Below, one piece after another: positions 14,897 to 21,481 of a DNA stretch of 24,442 bases. Origin of the DNA: JAVBLV01 sp031553195 (GTDB taxonomy: Bacteria; Bacteroidota; Bacteroidia; Bacteroidales; P3); assembly GCA_031553195.1 (NCBI GenBank), contig JAVBLV010000113.1, positions 1 to 24,442 on the forward strand, written 5' to 3'. Made by a program: the position numbers and the translations under genes. The number at the start of each line of letters is the position of its first letter. Within the stretch, counting starts at the first letter, position 1. Under the pieces are notes generated by a model. That model made no database searches and had not been told where the DNA came from. It saw nothing but the letters and a program-made list of their open reading frames with translations.

Positions 14897-16588
14897 ATGA
14901 TGGAAGACATTTCTAAAAACATACCCGAAAAAGAATCTTTGAATTTCTTGGAAGAAATCATAGAAAATGATTTAAAATCAGGAAAATATAAAGAAATCAT
15001 TACGCGCTTTCCACCGGAACCGAACGGTTATTTGCACATTGGACATGCAAAGTCTATTTGTTTGAATTTTGGTTTGGCGTTAAAATACGGAGGGAAAACA
15101 AATCTGCGCTTCGATGATACGAATCCTGTAAAAGAAGATGTTGAATATGTCGACTCTATAAAAGAAGATATTCAATGGCTGGGCTTTAAATGGGCAAATG
15201 AATTTTATGCCTCGGACTATTTCGAACAATTATACGAATGGGCTGTGCAATTGATTAAAAAAGGTTTGGCGTATGTAGACGATCAAACCCTTGAAGAAAT
15301 TCGGAAAAACAGGGGAACTGTTACCGAGCCGGGTAAAGATAGTCCTTTCCGGAATCGTTCGGTTGAAGAAAATTTGGATTTGTTTATCCGGATGAGAAAA
15401 GGCGAATTTGCCGACGGCGCCAGGATTTTAAGGGCGAAAATAGATATGGCGCATCCTAATATGCAAATGCGGGATCCGATTATGTATAGAATCCTTCATG
15501 CTTCGCATCATCGCACCGGCGACAAATGGTGTATTTACCCAATGTATGATTACGCTCACGGCGAAAGCGACTCCATAGAAAAAATCACGCATTCGATATG
15601 TACGCTGGAATTTGATATCCACCGTCCGCTGTACGATTGGTTCATTGAACAACTGGATATTTTTCCTTCGCATCAATATGAGTTTGCGCGTTTAAACTTA
15701 ACGTATACGGTTATGAGTAAACGTAAGTTACTGCAATTGGTTACCGAAGGCCGTGTAACGGGTTGGGACGATCCTCGTATGCCGACCATTTGCGGATTCC
15801 GCCGTAGAGGGTATACGCCTGAATCGATTCGCAATTTTTGCGAAAGAATTGGCGTTGCCAAACGCGATAATGTAATAGATGTTTCTTTATTGGAGTTCAG
15901 TTTGCGCGAACATTTAAACAAGACCGCCAAACGGGTAATGGCAGTTTTGAATCCTGTAAAAGTGGTTATTACCAATTACCCCGAAGGTCAGGAAGAAGAA
16001 ATGGACGCCATCAATAATCCCGAAGATGAAAATGCAGGAACGCGCAAAGTTCCTTTCTGTAAGGAAATTTATATTGAACGCGACGATTTTATGGAAAATC
16101 CGCCTAAAAAATATTTCCGTTTATCTCCCGGTCAGGAAGTTCGTTTGCGTTACGCTTATTTCATTACTTGTCAGGAAATTGTCAAAGATGAGGAAGGGAA
16201 TATTATTGAGATCCGTTGTACTTACGATCCGGCGTCCAGAGGAGGCAATTCGCCCGATGGACGTAAAGTAAAAGGCACGATTCATTGGGTTTCTGCAAAA
16301 CATGCTATTCAAGCCGAAGTTCGTTTATTCGACCGATTATTTAATAAGGAGAATCCTGAAGACACGGAAGAAGGCCAAACATTTTTGGAGAACATAAATC
16401 CCGACTCCCTACAGATATTAAAAAGTTGCTATCTAGAACCTTCTTTGAAGGAGTCGCAACGTTTGGAAAAATTCCAATTTGAACGTTTGGGATATTTCAA
16501 CGTAGACTACGATTCCAAGCCCGGAGCTTTGGTATTTAATCGTACATGCACTTTAAAAGACAGTTGGCAAAAAGAACAGGAAAAATAA
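14897..16588 (+). CDS. glnS: Glutaminyl-tRNA synthetase
   Basis: GlnRS charges tRNA-Gln directly with glutamine. The 563-residue product is a class I synthetase of the GlnS type: 'RFPPEPNGYLHIGHAKS' (37-53) holds the HIGH motif, 'NLRFDDTNP' (69-77) and 'DSIKEDIQWLGF' follow, 'YDYAHGESDSIE' recognises the amino acid side, and 'VMSKRKL' (272-278) is the KMSKS equivalent. 'GWDDPRMPTICGFRRRGYTPESI' and a C-terminal anticodon-binding beta-barrel complete the enzyme, ending near 'GALVFNRTCTLKDSW'. Two ATG codons in a row open the gene; either could be used. Direct charging by GlnRS implies this organism need not rely on the GatCAB route for Gln. The gene is flanked by a promoter element at 14860 and a strong terminator at 16612-16654, so it appears monocistronic. 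Confidence 0.97.
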   Translation: MMEDISKNIPEKESLNFLEEIIENDLKSGKYKEIITRFPPEPNGYLHIGHAKSICLNFGLALKYGGKTNLRFDDTNPVKEDVEYVDSIKEDIQWLGFKWANEFYASDYFEQLYEWAVQLIKKGLAYVDDQTLEEIRKNRGTVTEPGKDSPFRNRSVEENLDLFIRMRKGEFADGARILRAKIDMAHPNMQMRDPIMYRILHASHHRTGDKWCIYPMYDYAHGESDSIEKITHSICTLEFDIHRPLYDWFIEQLDIFPSHQYEFARLNLTYTVMSKRKLLQLVTEGRVTGWDDPRMPTICGFRRRGYTPESIRNFCERIGVAKRDNVIDVSLLEFSLREHLNKTAKRVMAVLNPVKVVITNYPEGQEEEMDAINNPEDENAGTRKVPFCKEIYIERDDFMENPPKKYFRLSPGQEVRLRYAYFITCQEIVKDEEGNIIEIRCTYDPASRGGNSPDGRKVKGTIHWVSAKHAIQAEVRLFDRLFNKENPEDTEEGQTFLENINPDSLQILKSCYLEPSLKESQRLEKFQFERLGYFNVDYDSKPGALVFNRTCTLKDSWQKEQEK

Positions 16589-16611
16589 GTTTTAATAATA
16601 AATGCAATTAT

Positions 16612-16654
16612 ATAATGAACCCCGCAAATTTCAAAAATTTGCGGGGTTCATTAT
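16612..16654 (+). terminator. Terminator of glnS
   Basis: A perfect 20 bp stem (16612-16631 with 16635-16654) around the 3-base loop CAA, with GC-rich core CCCCGC and a T-rich run after it. It lies 23 bases beyond the stop. One of the strongest hairpins in the window. Confidence 0.95.
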
Positions 16655-16782
16655 TTTAATATTGTTGACTTAACTATGATCAAAATAGAAATGTTTTCAG
16701 CGTTTTGGCAAAAGAACATTTAGTCGCTTTTATCCAAACTTTTTGATTCTATTATCGTGAAAATCATTGATTTATAACTATG

Positions 16783-16812
16783 TTTGAAAGATATGGATTT
16801 TATGTATCTTTG
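16783..16812 (+). promoter_or_regulatory. Promoter of the DUF898-M48 operon
   Basis: TTTG at 16783-16786 and TATCTTTG at 16805-16812 are separated by 18 bases, close to the usual Bacteroidota -33/-7 arrangement. The start codon at 16863 is 50 bases downstream. Confidence 0.75.
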
Positions 16813-16862
16813 CATAATAAAAGTTTTTTTCAATAAAAATAGAACATTTAAAATTAGAAATT

Positions 16863-17804
16863 ATGGAAAGAAGAAATTTACTCAGTTTCAAAGGGTCCGG
16901 AGGCGCTTTATTCGGACTGACGATTGTCAATACCATATTAACAATCATCACATTAGGATTATATTATCCTTGGGCAAAAGTGAAATACTTGCAGTATTAT
17001 TATCAGAACATGTACCTCTCCGGCGATCATTTTTCTTTTCACGGAACAGGGATACAAATGTTTAAAGGTTTCATCAAGGCATTTGTTTTCATCGCCGCGC
17101 TTATCATCATTTATGCAATTTTCATTGCCATAAAAATTCCGTTTGTGGGTATATTAATTTACATTTTGGGATTTTTGGTTCTCGCTCCCATTGCCATGCA
17201 CGGCACTTACCGGTATCGTTTAGCCAAAACGTCTTGGCGTTCTATCCATTTTGGATACAGAGGGAATCTTACAGATCTTATAATGCTGTACCTAAAAGGA
17301 TTAGGATTAACAATAATTACTTTTACTATTTACTCTTTTTGGTTTGAAATCAACCTTAAAAAATATGTTTATAAACATATCCGTTTTGGTAATGTTAAAT
17401 TTAGTTTTACAGGCAATGGCACAGAGTATTTTTTGATAAATCTGAAAGGTATTATTCTTACAATCATTACATTGGGAATTTATTCTTTTTGGTATACCGC
17501 CGAGCTTTACCGGTACCATTACAAAAATATCGAAGCGGAGCATAACGGACAAACGTATAGATTTGACGCCAAATTTTCTGCAGGAAAAGTTTTTATGTTG
17601 TATTTTATAAATGGTTTAATTGTTACATTCACTCTAGGATTAGGTTTTGCATGGGCAAAAGTTCGCGAGATGAGATTTTTGGCCGATAATATCATTATAC
17701 CTGAAGAGTTGGATACAGACAATATTGTTCAAACAGAAGAAGATTATAAAGATGCAACAGGCGAAGGAATGCTTGACTTCCTTGATTTTGACATAATATT
17801 CTAA
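16863..17804 (+). CDS. YjgN/DUF898 family integral membrane protein
   Basis: The 313-residue product has about six hydrophobic segments and the DUF898 hallmark: a unit repeated along the chain with 'FKGSGGALF...TLGLYYPWAKVKYLQYY' (9-47), 'FHGTGIQMF' (59-67), 'FGYRGNLTDL ... TIYSFWFEINLKKYV' (about 127-166), 'FTGNGTEYF ... TLGIYSFWYTAELYRY' (about 176-215) and 'FDAKFSAGKVF ... LGLGFAWAKVREMRF'. Each unit pairs a G-rich turn with a Trp-containing helix end. The biochemical function of the family is unknown. The M48 peptidase gene starts three bases after its stop, in the same reading frame. This pairing is, to my knowledge, common, and suggests a joint role in membrane quality control. Confidence 0.9.
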   Translation: MERRNLLSFKGSGGALFGLTIVNTILTIITLGLYYPWAKVKYLQYYYQNMYLSGDHFSFHGTGIQMFKGFIKAFVFIAALIIIYAIFIAIKIPFVGILIYILGFLVLAPIAMHGTYRYRLAKTSWRSIHFGYRGNLTDLIMLYLKGLGLTIITFTIYSFWFEINLKKYVYKHIRFGNVKFSFTGNGTEYFLINLKGIILTIITLGIYSFWYTAELYRYHYKNIEAEHNGQTYRFDAKFSAGKVFMLYFINGLIVTFTLGLGFAWAKVREMRFLADNIIIPEELDTDNIVQTEEDYKDATGEGMLDFLDFDIIF

Positions 17805-17807
17805 GAA

Positions 17808-18926
17808 TTGAAAACAGAATTTCAAGGGAAATACTATAATGGAATGTCCTCCAAGAGCCATCCTTGCCGGGTGGTTCTTGGAAACCATTCTATTGTTCTT
17901 CATATTTTCGACGGCGAGTCCGGCAGCTTTTCGGAAATTATTTGGGAATTGGACAGCATCTCAAAGAATGATTTGGAAATAAGCGGAAGAATGCGTTTAA
18001 AGTATGGATCCTTTCCCCATCAGTCTGTTGAAGTGGAAGATAAGGAATTCCCTGCTTCGCTGCATAAACTGTATCCTTATTTTTCTTTTGCAAAAAGGGA
18101 TTTTGTTTCTGCTATTTCCAAAAACTGGAAAATAATTACCGGCATATTTCTTTTACTGATAGCCTTTGGCATATTTTCATTTAAAATAATTATCCCAAAC
18201 ATAGCCGAATATGCCGCCACCAAAGTTCCCCTGTCTGTCGAAAAGGCCATAGGCGAATCGGCCTACAATCAGATCAGCGCTTTTACGTCGGAAAATTCTA
18301 CGAAAAGTTTTTTGGTTCAGGAGTTTTTTGATGAAATGAAGTTGAAACACAATTACGATTATACGATTTCGGTTTTAAATTCGGAAACAGTAAACGCTTT
18401 TGCGGTTCCCGGAGGTAGAATTGCCATTTACAACGGAATTATCGAAGAAATGGACAAACCGGAAGAATTAGCGGCGTTGCTGGCGCATGAAAGTTCCCAT
18501 GTTGAACTTCAACATTCGTTGAAAAGCATTTTCAGAACGTTGTCCGGATACTTTTTTATTTCGTTGCTGTTTGGCGATATGGGCGGAATTACCGCCGTAG
18601 TTTTCGAAAATATTTATGTATTCCAAGACCTTCAATATTCCCGGGAAATGGAAAAAGAAGCAGATATAAAAGGATTGGAATCTATGCAAAAAGCGGGCAT
18701 TAATCCCGAAGGCATGATTGATCTGTTTAACGCCATACAAAAAAATACCCCGGAAATGATGGGATCCAATAATTTATCGGAATTTGTAAGTACCCATCCA
18801 TTAACAAAGCGCCGCATTGAATATATTCAGAAACATATAGATCAAGATAAACAAATCTATCGCGAGAATCCAAAATTAGATTCTTTATTCAACTTAATAA
18901 CTGATGTTACGCGCTTGTCAAATTAG
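17808..18926 (+). CDS. M48 family zinc metallopeptidase with N-terminal membrane anchor
   Basis: The 372-residue product has an N-terminal beta-rich domain of about 100 residues ('GKYYNGMSSKSHPCRVVL'; I believe the DUF7092 type), one membrane helix at 107-128 and an M48 peptidase domain. Zinc ligands are His227 and His231 in 'HESSH', with Glu228 as catalytic base and Glu284 in 'EKEADIKGL' as third ligand. 'VNAFAVPGGRIAIYNG' (195-210) precedes the active site as in HtpX/BepA-like enzymes. I start at TTG 17808: it is the only initiation codon between the in-frame stop of the upstream gene and ATG 17844, and starting at that ATG would remove the conserved 'GKYYNG' segment. It most likely faces the periplasm as a protein quality-control protease. 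Confidence 0.9.
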   Translation: MKTEFQGKYYNGMSSKSHPCRVVLGNHSIVLHIFDGESGSFSEIIWELDSISKNDLEISGRMRLKYGSFPHQSVEVEDKEFPASLHKLYPYFSFAKRDFVSAISKNWKIITGIFLLLIAFGIFSFKIIIPNIAEYAATKVPLSVEKAIGESAYNQISAFTSENSTKSFLVQEFFDEMKLKHNYDYTISVLNSETVNAFAVPGGRIAIYNGIIEEMDKPEELAALLAHESSHVELQHSLKSIFRTLSGYFFISLLFGDMGGITAVVFENIYVFQDLQYSREMEKEADIKGLESMQKAGINPEGMIDLFNAIQKNTPEMMGSNNLSEFVSTHPLTKRRIEYIQKHIDQDKQIYRENPKLDSLFNLITDVTRLSN

Positions 18927-19162
18927 CTTTAAGCGCATTTAGTTCATGTAAAGCGAACTTGAAGCCATTATAATTTAGCTTTAATAGCAAATCTTTGACA
19001 GTTTGATTTTTTCTGATTTGACAAAAGTAAAAATAGAAGCAAACAAGTGATTGCTTTGAGCCTTGACCGAACGGGCAGGCGAACTGCCAATGGAAGCATT
19101 CTGCTTTATACTTTTATGGTATTCTTCCACACTCCACCGTTTTTTGCAGAGTGTAATTGTAA
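18927..19162. other. Gene-free stretch after the M48 gene
   Basis: Holds no convincing gene or tRNA. TTAGCTTTAA occurs twice as a direct repeat (18925-18934 and 18976-18985). A clear terminator for the M48 gene is not visible. An open frame of 60 codons at 19047-19229 crosses the hairpin and the start of repeat family 3 and is not supported. Confidence 0.4.
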
Positions 19163-19194
19163 GTCAGGGTGTGACTTTAAGTCACGCCCCCGAC
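19163..19194. repeat. Strong GC-rich hairpin
   Basis: GTGACTT and AAGTCAC (19171-19177, 19179-19185) form a 7 bp stem on a single central base; the stem continues outward as GGG/CCC and GTC/GAC with one bulged C and one mismatch. It lies in the 1.1 kb gene-free region and may act as a terminator for the M48 transcript, though no T-run follows on either strand. Confidence 0.6.
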
Positions 19195-19214
19195 TAGTCT
19201 ATCAACTAGAAAAG

Positions 19215-19310
19215 AAACACATGAAATAATCATGAGCCTTTGGCGCTCCAATGCGAATGATTAAAGGCGCGCGTCAGCCAAGTCTCCCCTTGGGGGAGAT
19301 TTAGAGGGGC
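19215..19310. repeat. Dispersed repeat family 3, copy 1
   Basis: Matches 21374-21467 in the same orientation: AAACA.AT.AAATAATCAT.AGCCTT, then TGATTAAA.G..GCGT, then AAGT.TCC...GGGG....AG.GGGGC. This copy carries the palindrome TCTCCCC-TTG-GGGGAGA. The second copy sits directly before the M3 peptidase gene. Confidence 0.65.
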
Positions 19311-19375
19311 TTATAAATTTTAAACACATGAAAACCATTGAAAATCATCATGACAAATTATCCCTACGATATTGC

Positions 19376-19699
19376 TTAAACGCCTAATTCAATAATTCTT
19401 TTTATGTTACGGCCTTTACTATGATCCCAGCGCCAACAGATTAGCTCGTTTTCGTCCATATATTATTTTTCAATAATGGCGTCATCGAATATCAAACATG
19501 CTTCGGCGCTTTCATATTGGCGGATTAAGGGCTTTACTTCCTGCCATAATTTCTTTGAATCGAAATTTTGTCCCGATAAAAAGCGAGTTATCTGATCATG
19601 GCTAATGGAACCATCTGTCAATGCTGACAAACCTGTAGCGCCGGTTTGCCTGGTACTACACAAAAGATAGTCGCTATATAAATCTAATAATCCCTCCAT
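19376..19699 (-). pseudogene. Truncated IS transposase (N-terminal fragment)
   Basis: From ATG 19699 the frame reads 'MEGLLDLYSDYLLCSTRQTGATGLSALTDG', then 'ISHDQITRFLSGQ', then 'CLIFDDAIIEK', and stops at TAA 19463. Beyond the stop the same frame continues as 'YMDENELICWRWDHSKGRNIK', which I recognise as the expected continuation in this type of Bacteroidota DDE transposase (IS4/IS701-like; 'LIFDD' contains the first catalytic Asp). It then diverges to 'RIIELGV' and ends at 19376. Thus the gene has an internal stop and has lost about three quarters of its length, including the second and third catalytic residues. A TATCTTTG -7 element (19704-19711) abuts the start codon, so a transcript would be nearly leaderless. 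Confidence 0.75.
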
Positions 19700-19755
19700 T
19701 CGGCAAAGATACTACCTGTTAAATTAGAAAATTTCATGTCGCCGCGTAACATCAG

Positions 19756-19920
19756 AAGAGGTTGTTTAAATTTTTGCGGAAAAGATTTTGAGAGATAAAA
19801 ATAGCGATTTTGCAGGCGGGATTTTTCAAAAATAGTAGCGCTATTTGGTAAAAATTCCGACAAAAAAGAGCATTTTTAGACTCAAAATACTTCATAGAAA
19901 AATTTTTAAACAACCTCTTA
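19756..19920. repeat. Dispersed repeat family 2, full-length copy
   Basis: 165 bases with inverted ends: AAGAGGTTGTTTAAA at the left and TTTAAACAACCTCTTA at the right, the best-conserved ends of the family. It is the reverse complement of the 14592-14756 copy with scattered differences. It lies 57 bases upstream of the transposase fragment's start codon. The open frame on its minus strand is not conserved in the diverged copy at 8334. Confidence 0.85.
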
Positions 19921-19966
19921 GGTAACAAGTTTTTCAATAAATTTTTTTCATTTGAAATAATAGCCT

Positions 19967-19974
19967 TACCTTTG
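19967..19974 (+). promoter_or_regulatory. -7 element of the Cys/Met PLP enzyme gene
   Basis: TACCTTTG matches TAnnTTTG. Transcription from here would give a leader of about 100 bases that contains the inverted repeat at 19998-20039. No correctly spaced TTTG -33 box is evident. Confidence 0.5.
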
Positions 19975-19997
19975 TTATTGCAAATCCACAATTTACT

Positions 19998-20039
19998 TCA
20001 TTGATAATAAAACACCTTCAAATTATTTATTATCAATGA
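19998..20039. promoter_or_regulatory. 14 bp perfect inverted repeat in the leader of the PLP enzyme gene
   Basis: TCATTGATAATAAA (19998-20011) is repeated in inverted form at 20026-20039 with a 14-base spacer. It lies between the -7 element and the ATG at 20085. It could be a binding site for a dimeric repressor or an RNA hairpin. It does not resemble a SAM riboswitch: the leader is too short and too AT-rich. Confidence 0.6.
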
Positions 20040-20084
20040 TCTATTATTTTATTTAATATAACGTATTAAACAAACAGATAAACT

Positions 20085-21287
20085 ATGAAAAAATTTGATC
20101 CTGCCACGAATATTCAAAACTTAAACCAGTCAGGGCCTTATAGAGATGTGAATCCGCCTATTACAGACAGCGCTACTTATCTTTTCGAAGAAGCGGAAGC
20201 TATGCAAAAAACTTTTACAGGCGAAGCAGAGGGGTATTTCCTGTATTCGCGCCATTGGAATCCGATGAACAAATGTCTTGCCGATGCGCTAGCAGGCATG
20301 GAAGGCACGGAATCTGCCTGGGTTACGGCTTCGGGGATGGGCGCTATTACTTGCGCATTATTGCATGAAGTAAAGACGGGAGATCATATTGTTTCCAGCA
20401 TGACGACTTATGGCGGGACATTTGCCTTTTTAAATAATTACATTAAAAAATTTGGAATCGAAGTTTCGCTTGTAAATACCTCTGATTTGGAGCAGGTGAA
20501 AAAAGCCATGCGTCCGAACACCAAAGTCATTTATACCGAAACCATGACGAATCCGCTTTTACAAATTTCCGATATTCCGGAATTGTCGAAAATTGCCCGC
20601 GCAGGCGGCGCAAAACTTATCGTAGACAATACCTTTACTCCCATGATTGTATCTCCTTTCAGATTAGGCGCCGACGTGGTTGTATACAGTATGACGAAAT
20701 TTATTAATGGAAAAAACGATTGCGTGGCCGGAGCCATCTGCGGTTCTAACGAATATATCAATTCTTTAATCGACGTAAATACAGGAACCGCTATGTTATT
20801 AGGCCCCGTATTGGATCCCTTGCGTTCTTCCAGCATTCTAAAAAACCTTCACACCTTGCATATCCGCATGCAACAACATGGGAAAAACGCCTTGTACCTG
20901 GCTGAACAATTCAAAAAGTTAGGATTGAAATTCAATTATCCCGGAATGCCGGAGCATCCGCACCATAATTTATTGAAATCAATAATGAACGAAGGTTACG
21001 GATTTGGCGGCATGATTGCCATCGATCTGAGAACTGCAGACAAAGCGAATAAAGTAATGGAAATTATGCAAGAAAAAGGCGTTGGTTATCTGGCTGTTAG
21101 TTTGGGATATTTTAAAACTTTATTCAGCAATTCCGGAAAGAGCACTTCTTCCGAAGTTCCCGATGAAATTCAGCGGGAAATGGGCATGTCCGAAGGTTTG
21201 ATTCGTTTTTCTGTGGGATTGGATAACGACATTGAACGCACGTTCCAACTTATCAAGGAATCATTGAAAGAAGCGGAAATACTTTAA
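20085..21287 (+). CDS. Cys/Met metabolism PLP-dependent enzyme (methionine gamma-lyase / cystathionine gamma-synthase-like)
   Basis: The 400-residue product is a fold-type I PLP enzyme acting on sulfur amino acids or their precursors. Visible are 'YSRHWNP' (54-60, phosphate-binding Tyr/Arg from the neighbouring subunit), 'TASGMGAI' (81-88), 'TTYGGTFAFL' (107-116), 'VIYTETMTNPLL', Asp181 in 'IVDNTFTP' that pairs with the cofactor ring nitrogen, and Lys205 in 'YSMTKFINGK' that forms the Schiff base. 'SSSILKNLHTLHIRM' and 'GLIRFSVGLDNDIE' near the end are typical. The 'TFAFL' segment looks like methionine gamma-lyase, but the position of that enzyme's active-site Cys116 is Gly111 here, so substrate is uncertain. 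It has its own promoter element, leader hairpin and terminator. Confidence 0.88.
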   Translation: MKKFDPATNIQNLNQSGPYRDVNPPITDSATYLFEEAEAMQKTFTGEAEGYFLYSRHWNPMNKCLADALAGMEGTESAWVTASGMGAITCALLHEVKTGDHIVSSMTTYGGTFAFLNNYIKKFGIEVSLVNTSDLEQVKKAMRPNTKVIYTETMTNPLLQISDIPELSKIARAGGAKLIVDNTFTPMIVSPFRLGADVVVYSMTKFINGKNDCVAGAICGSNEYINSLIDVNTGTAMLLGPVLDPLRSSSILKNLHTLHIRMQQHGKNALYLAEQFKKLGLKFNYPGMPEHPHHNLLKSIMNEGYGFGGMIAIDLRTADKANKVMEIMQEKGVGYLAVSLGYFKTLFSNSGKSTSSEVPDEIQREMGMSEGLIRFSVGLDNDIERTFQLIKESLKEAEIL

Positions 21288-21297
21288 TGGGAGAATA

Positions 21298-21344
21298 AGA
21301 GTTGAAAATGGAGAGCGAACTCTCAACTCTCCATTTTCAACTCT
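21298..21344 (+). terminator. Hairpin terminator after the PLP enzyme gene
   Basis: Perfect 18 bp stem (AGAGTTGAAAATGGAGAG at 21298-21315 with 21327-21344) and an 11-base loop, 10 bases beyond the stop codon. No clear U-run follows, so it may instead be a processing or stabilising hairpin; TCAACTCTC-type repeats like this recur in Bacteroidota spacers by my recollection. Confidence 0.7.
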
Positions 21345-21373
21345 CAACTTAAAAAGGTTTGACTGGGATATAA

Positions 21374-21467
21374 AAACAGATAAAATAATCATAAGCCTTC
21401 AATACAAAAAATTAACTGATTAAAAGGAGCGTGTAAATAAAGTTTCCTTTCGGGGATGTAGGGGGGC
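21374..21467. repeat. Dispersed repeat family 3, copy 2
   Basis: Homologous to 19215-19310 (see that entry). It ends 14 bases before the M3 peptidase start codon, so it forms most of that gene's leader or promoter region. Its TTTCCTTTCGGGGA core has lost the perfect palindrome seen in copy 1. Confidence 0.6.
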
Positions 21468-21481
21468 CTAATATTTAATTT

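Noticed and set aside
19047..19229. 60-codon open frame
   Set aside because: It spans a strong hairpin and the start of a dispersed repeat, and its composition is unlike the surrounding genes.
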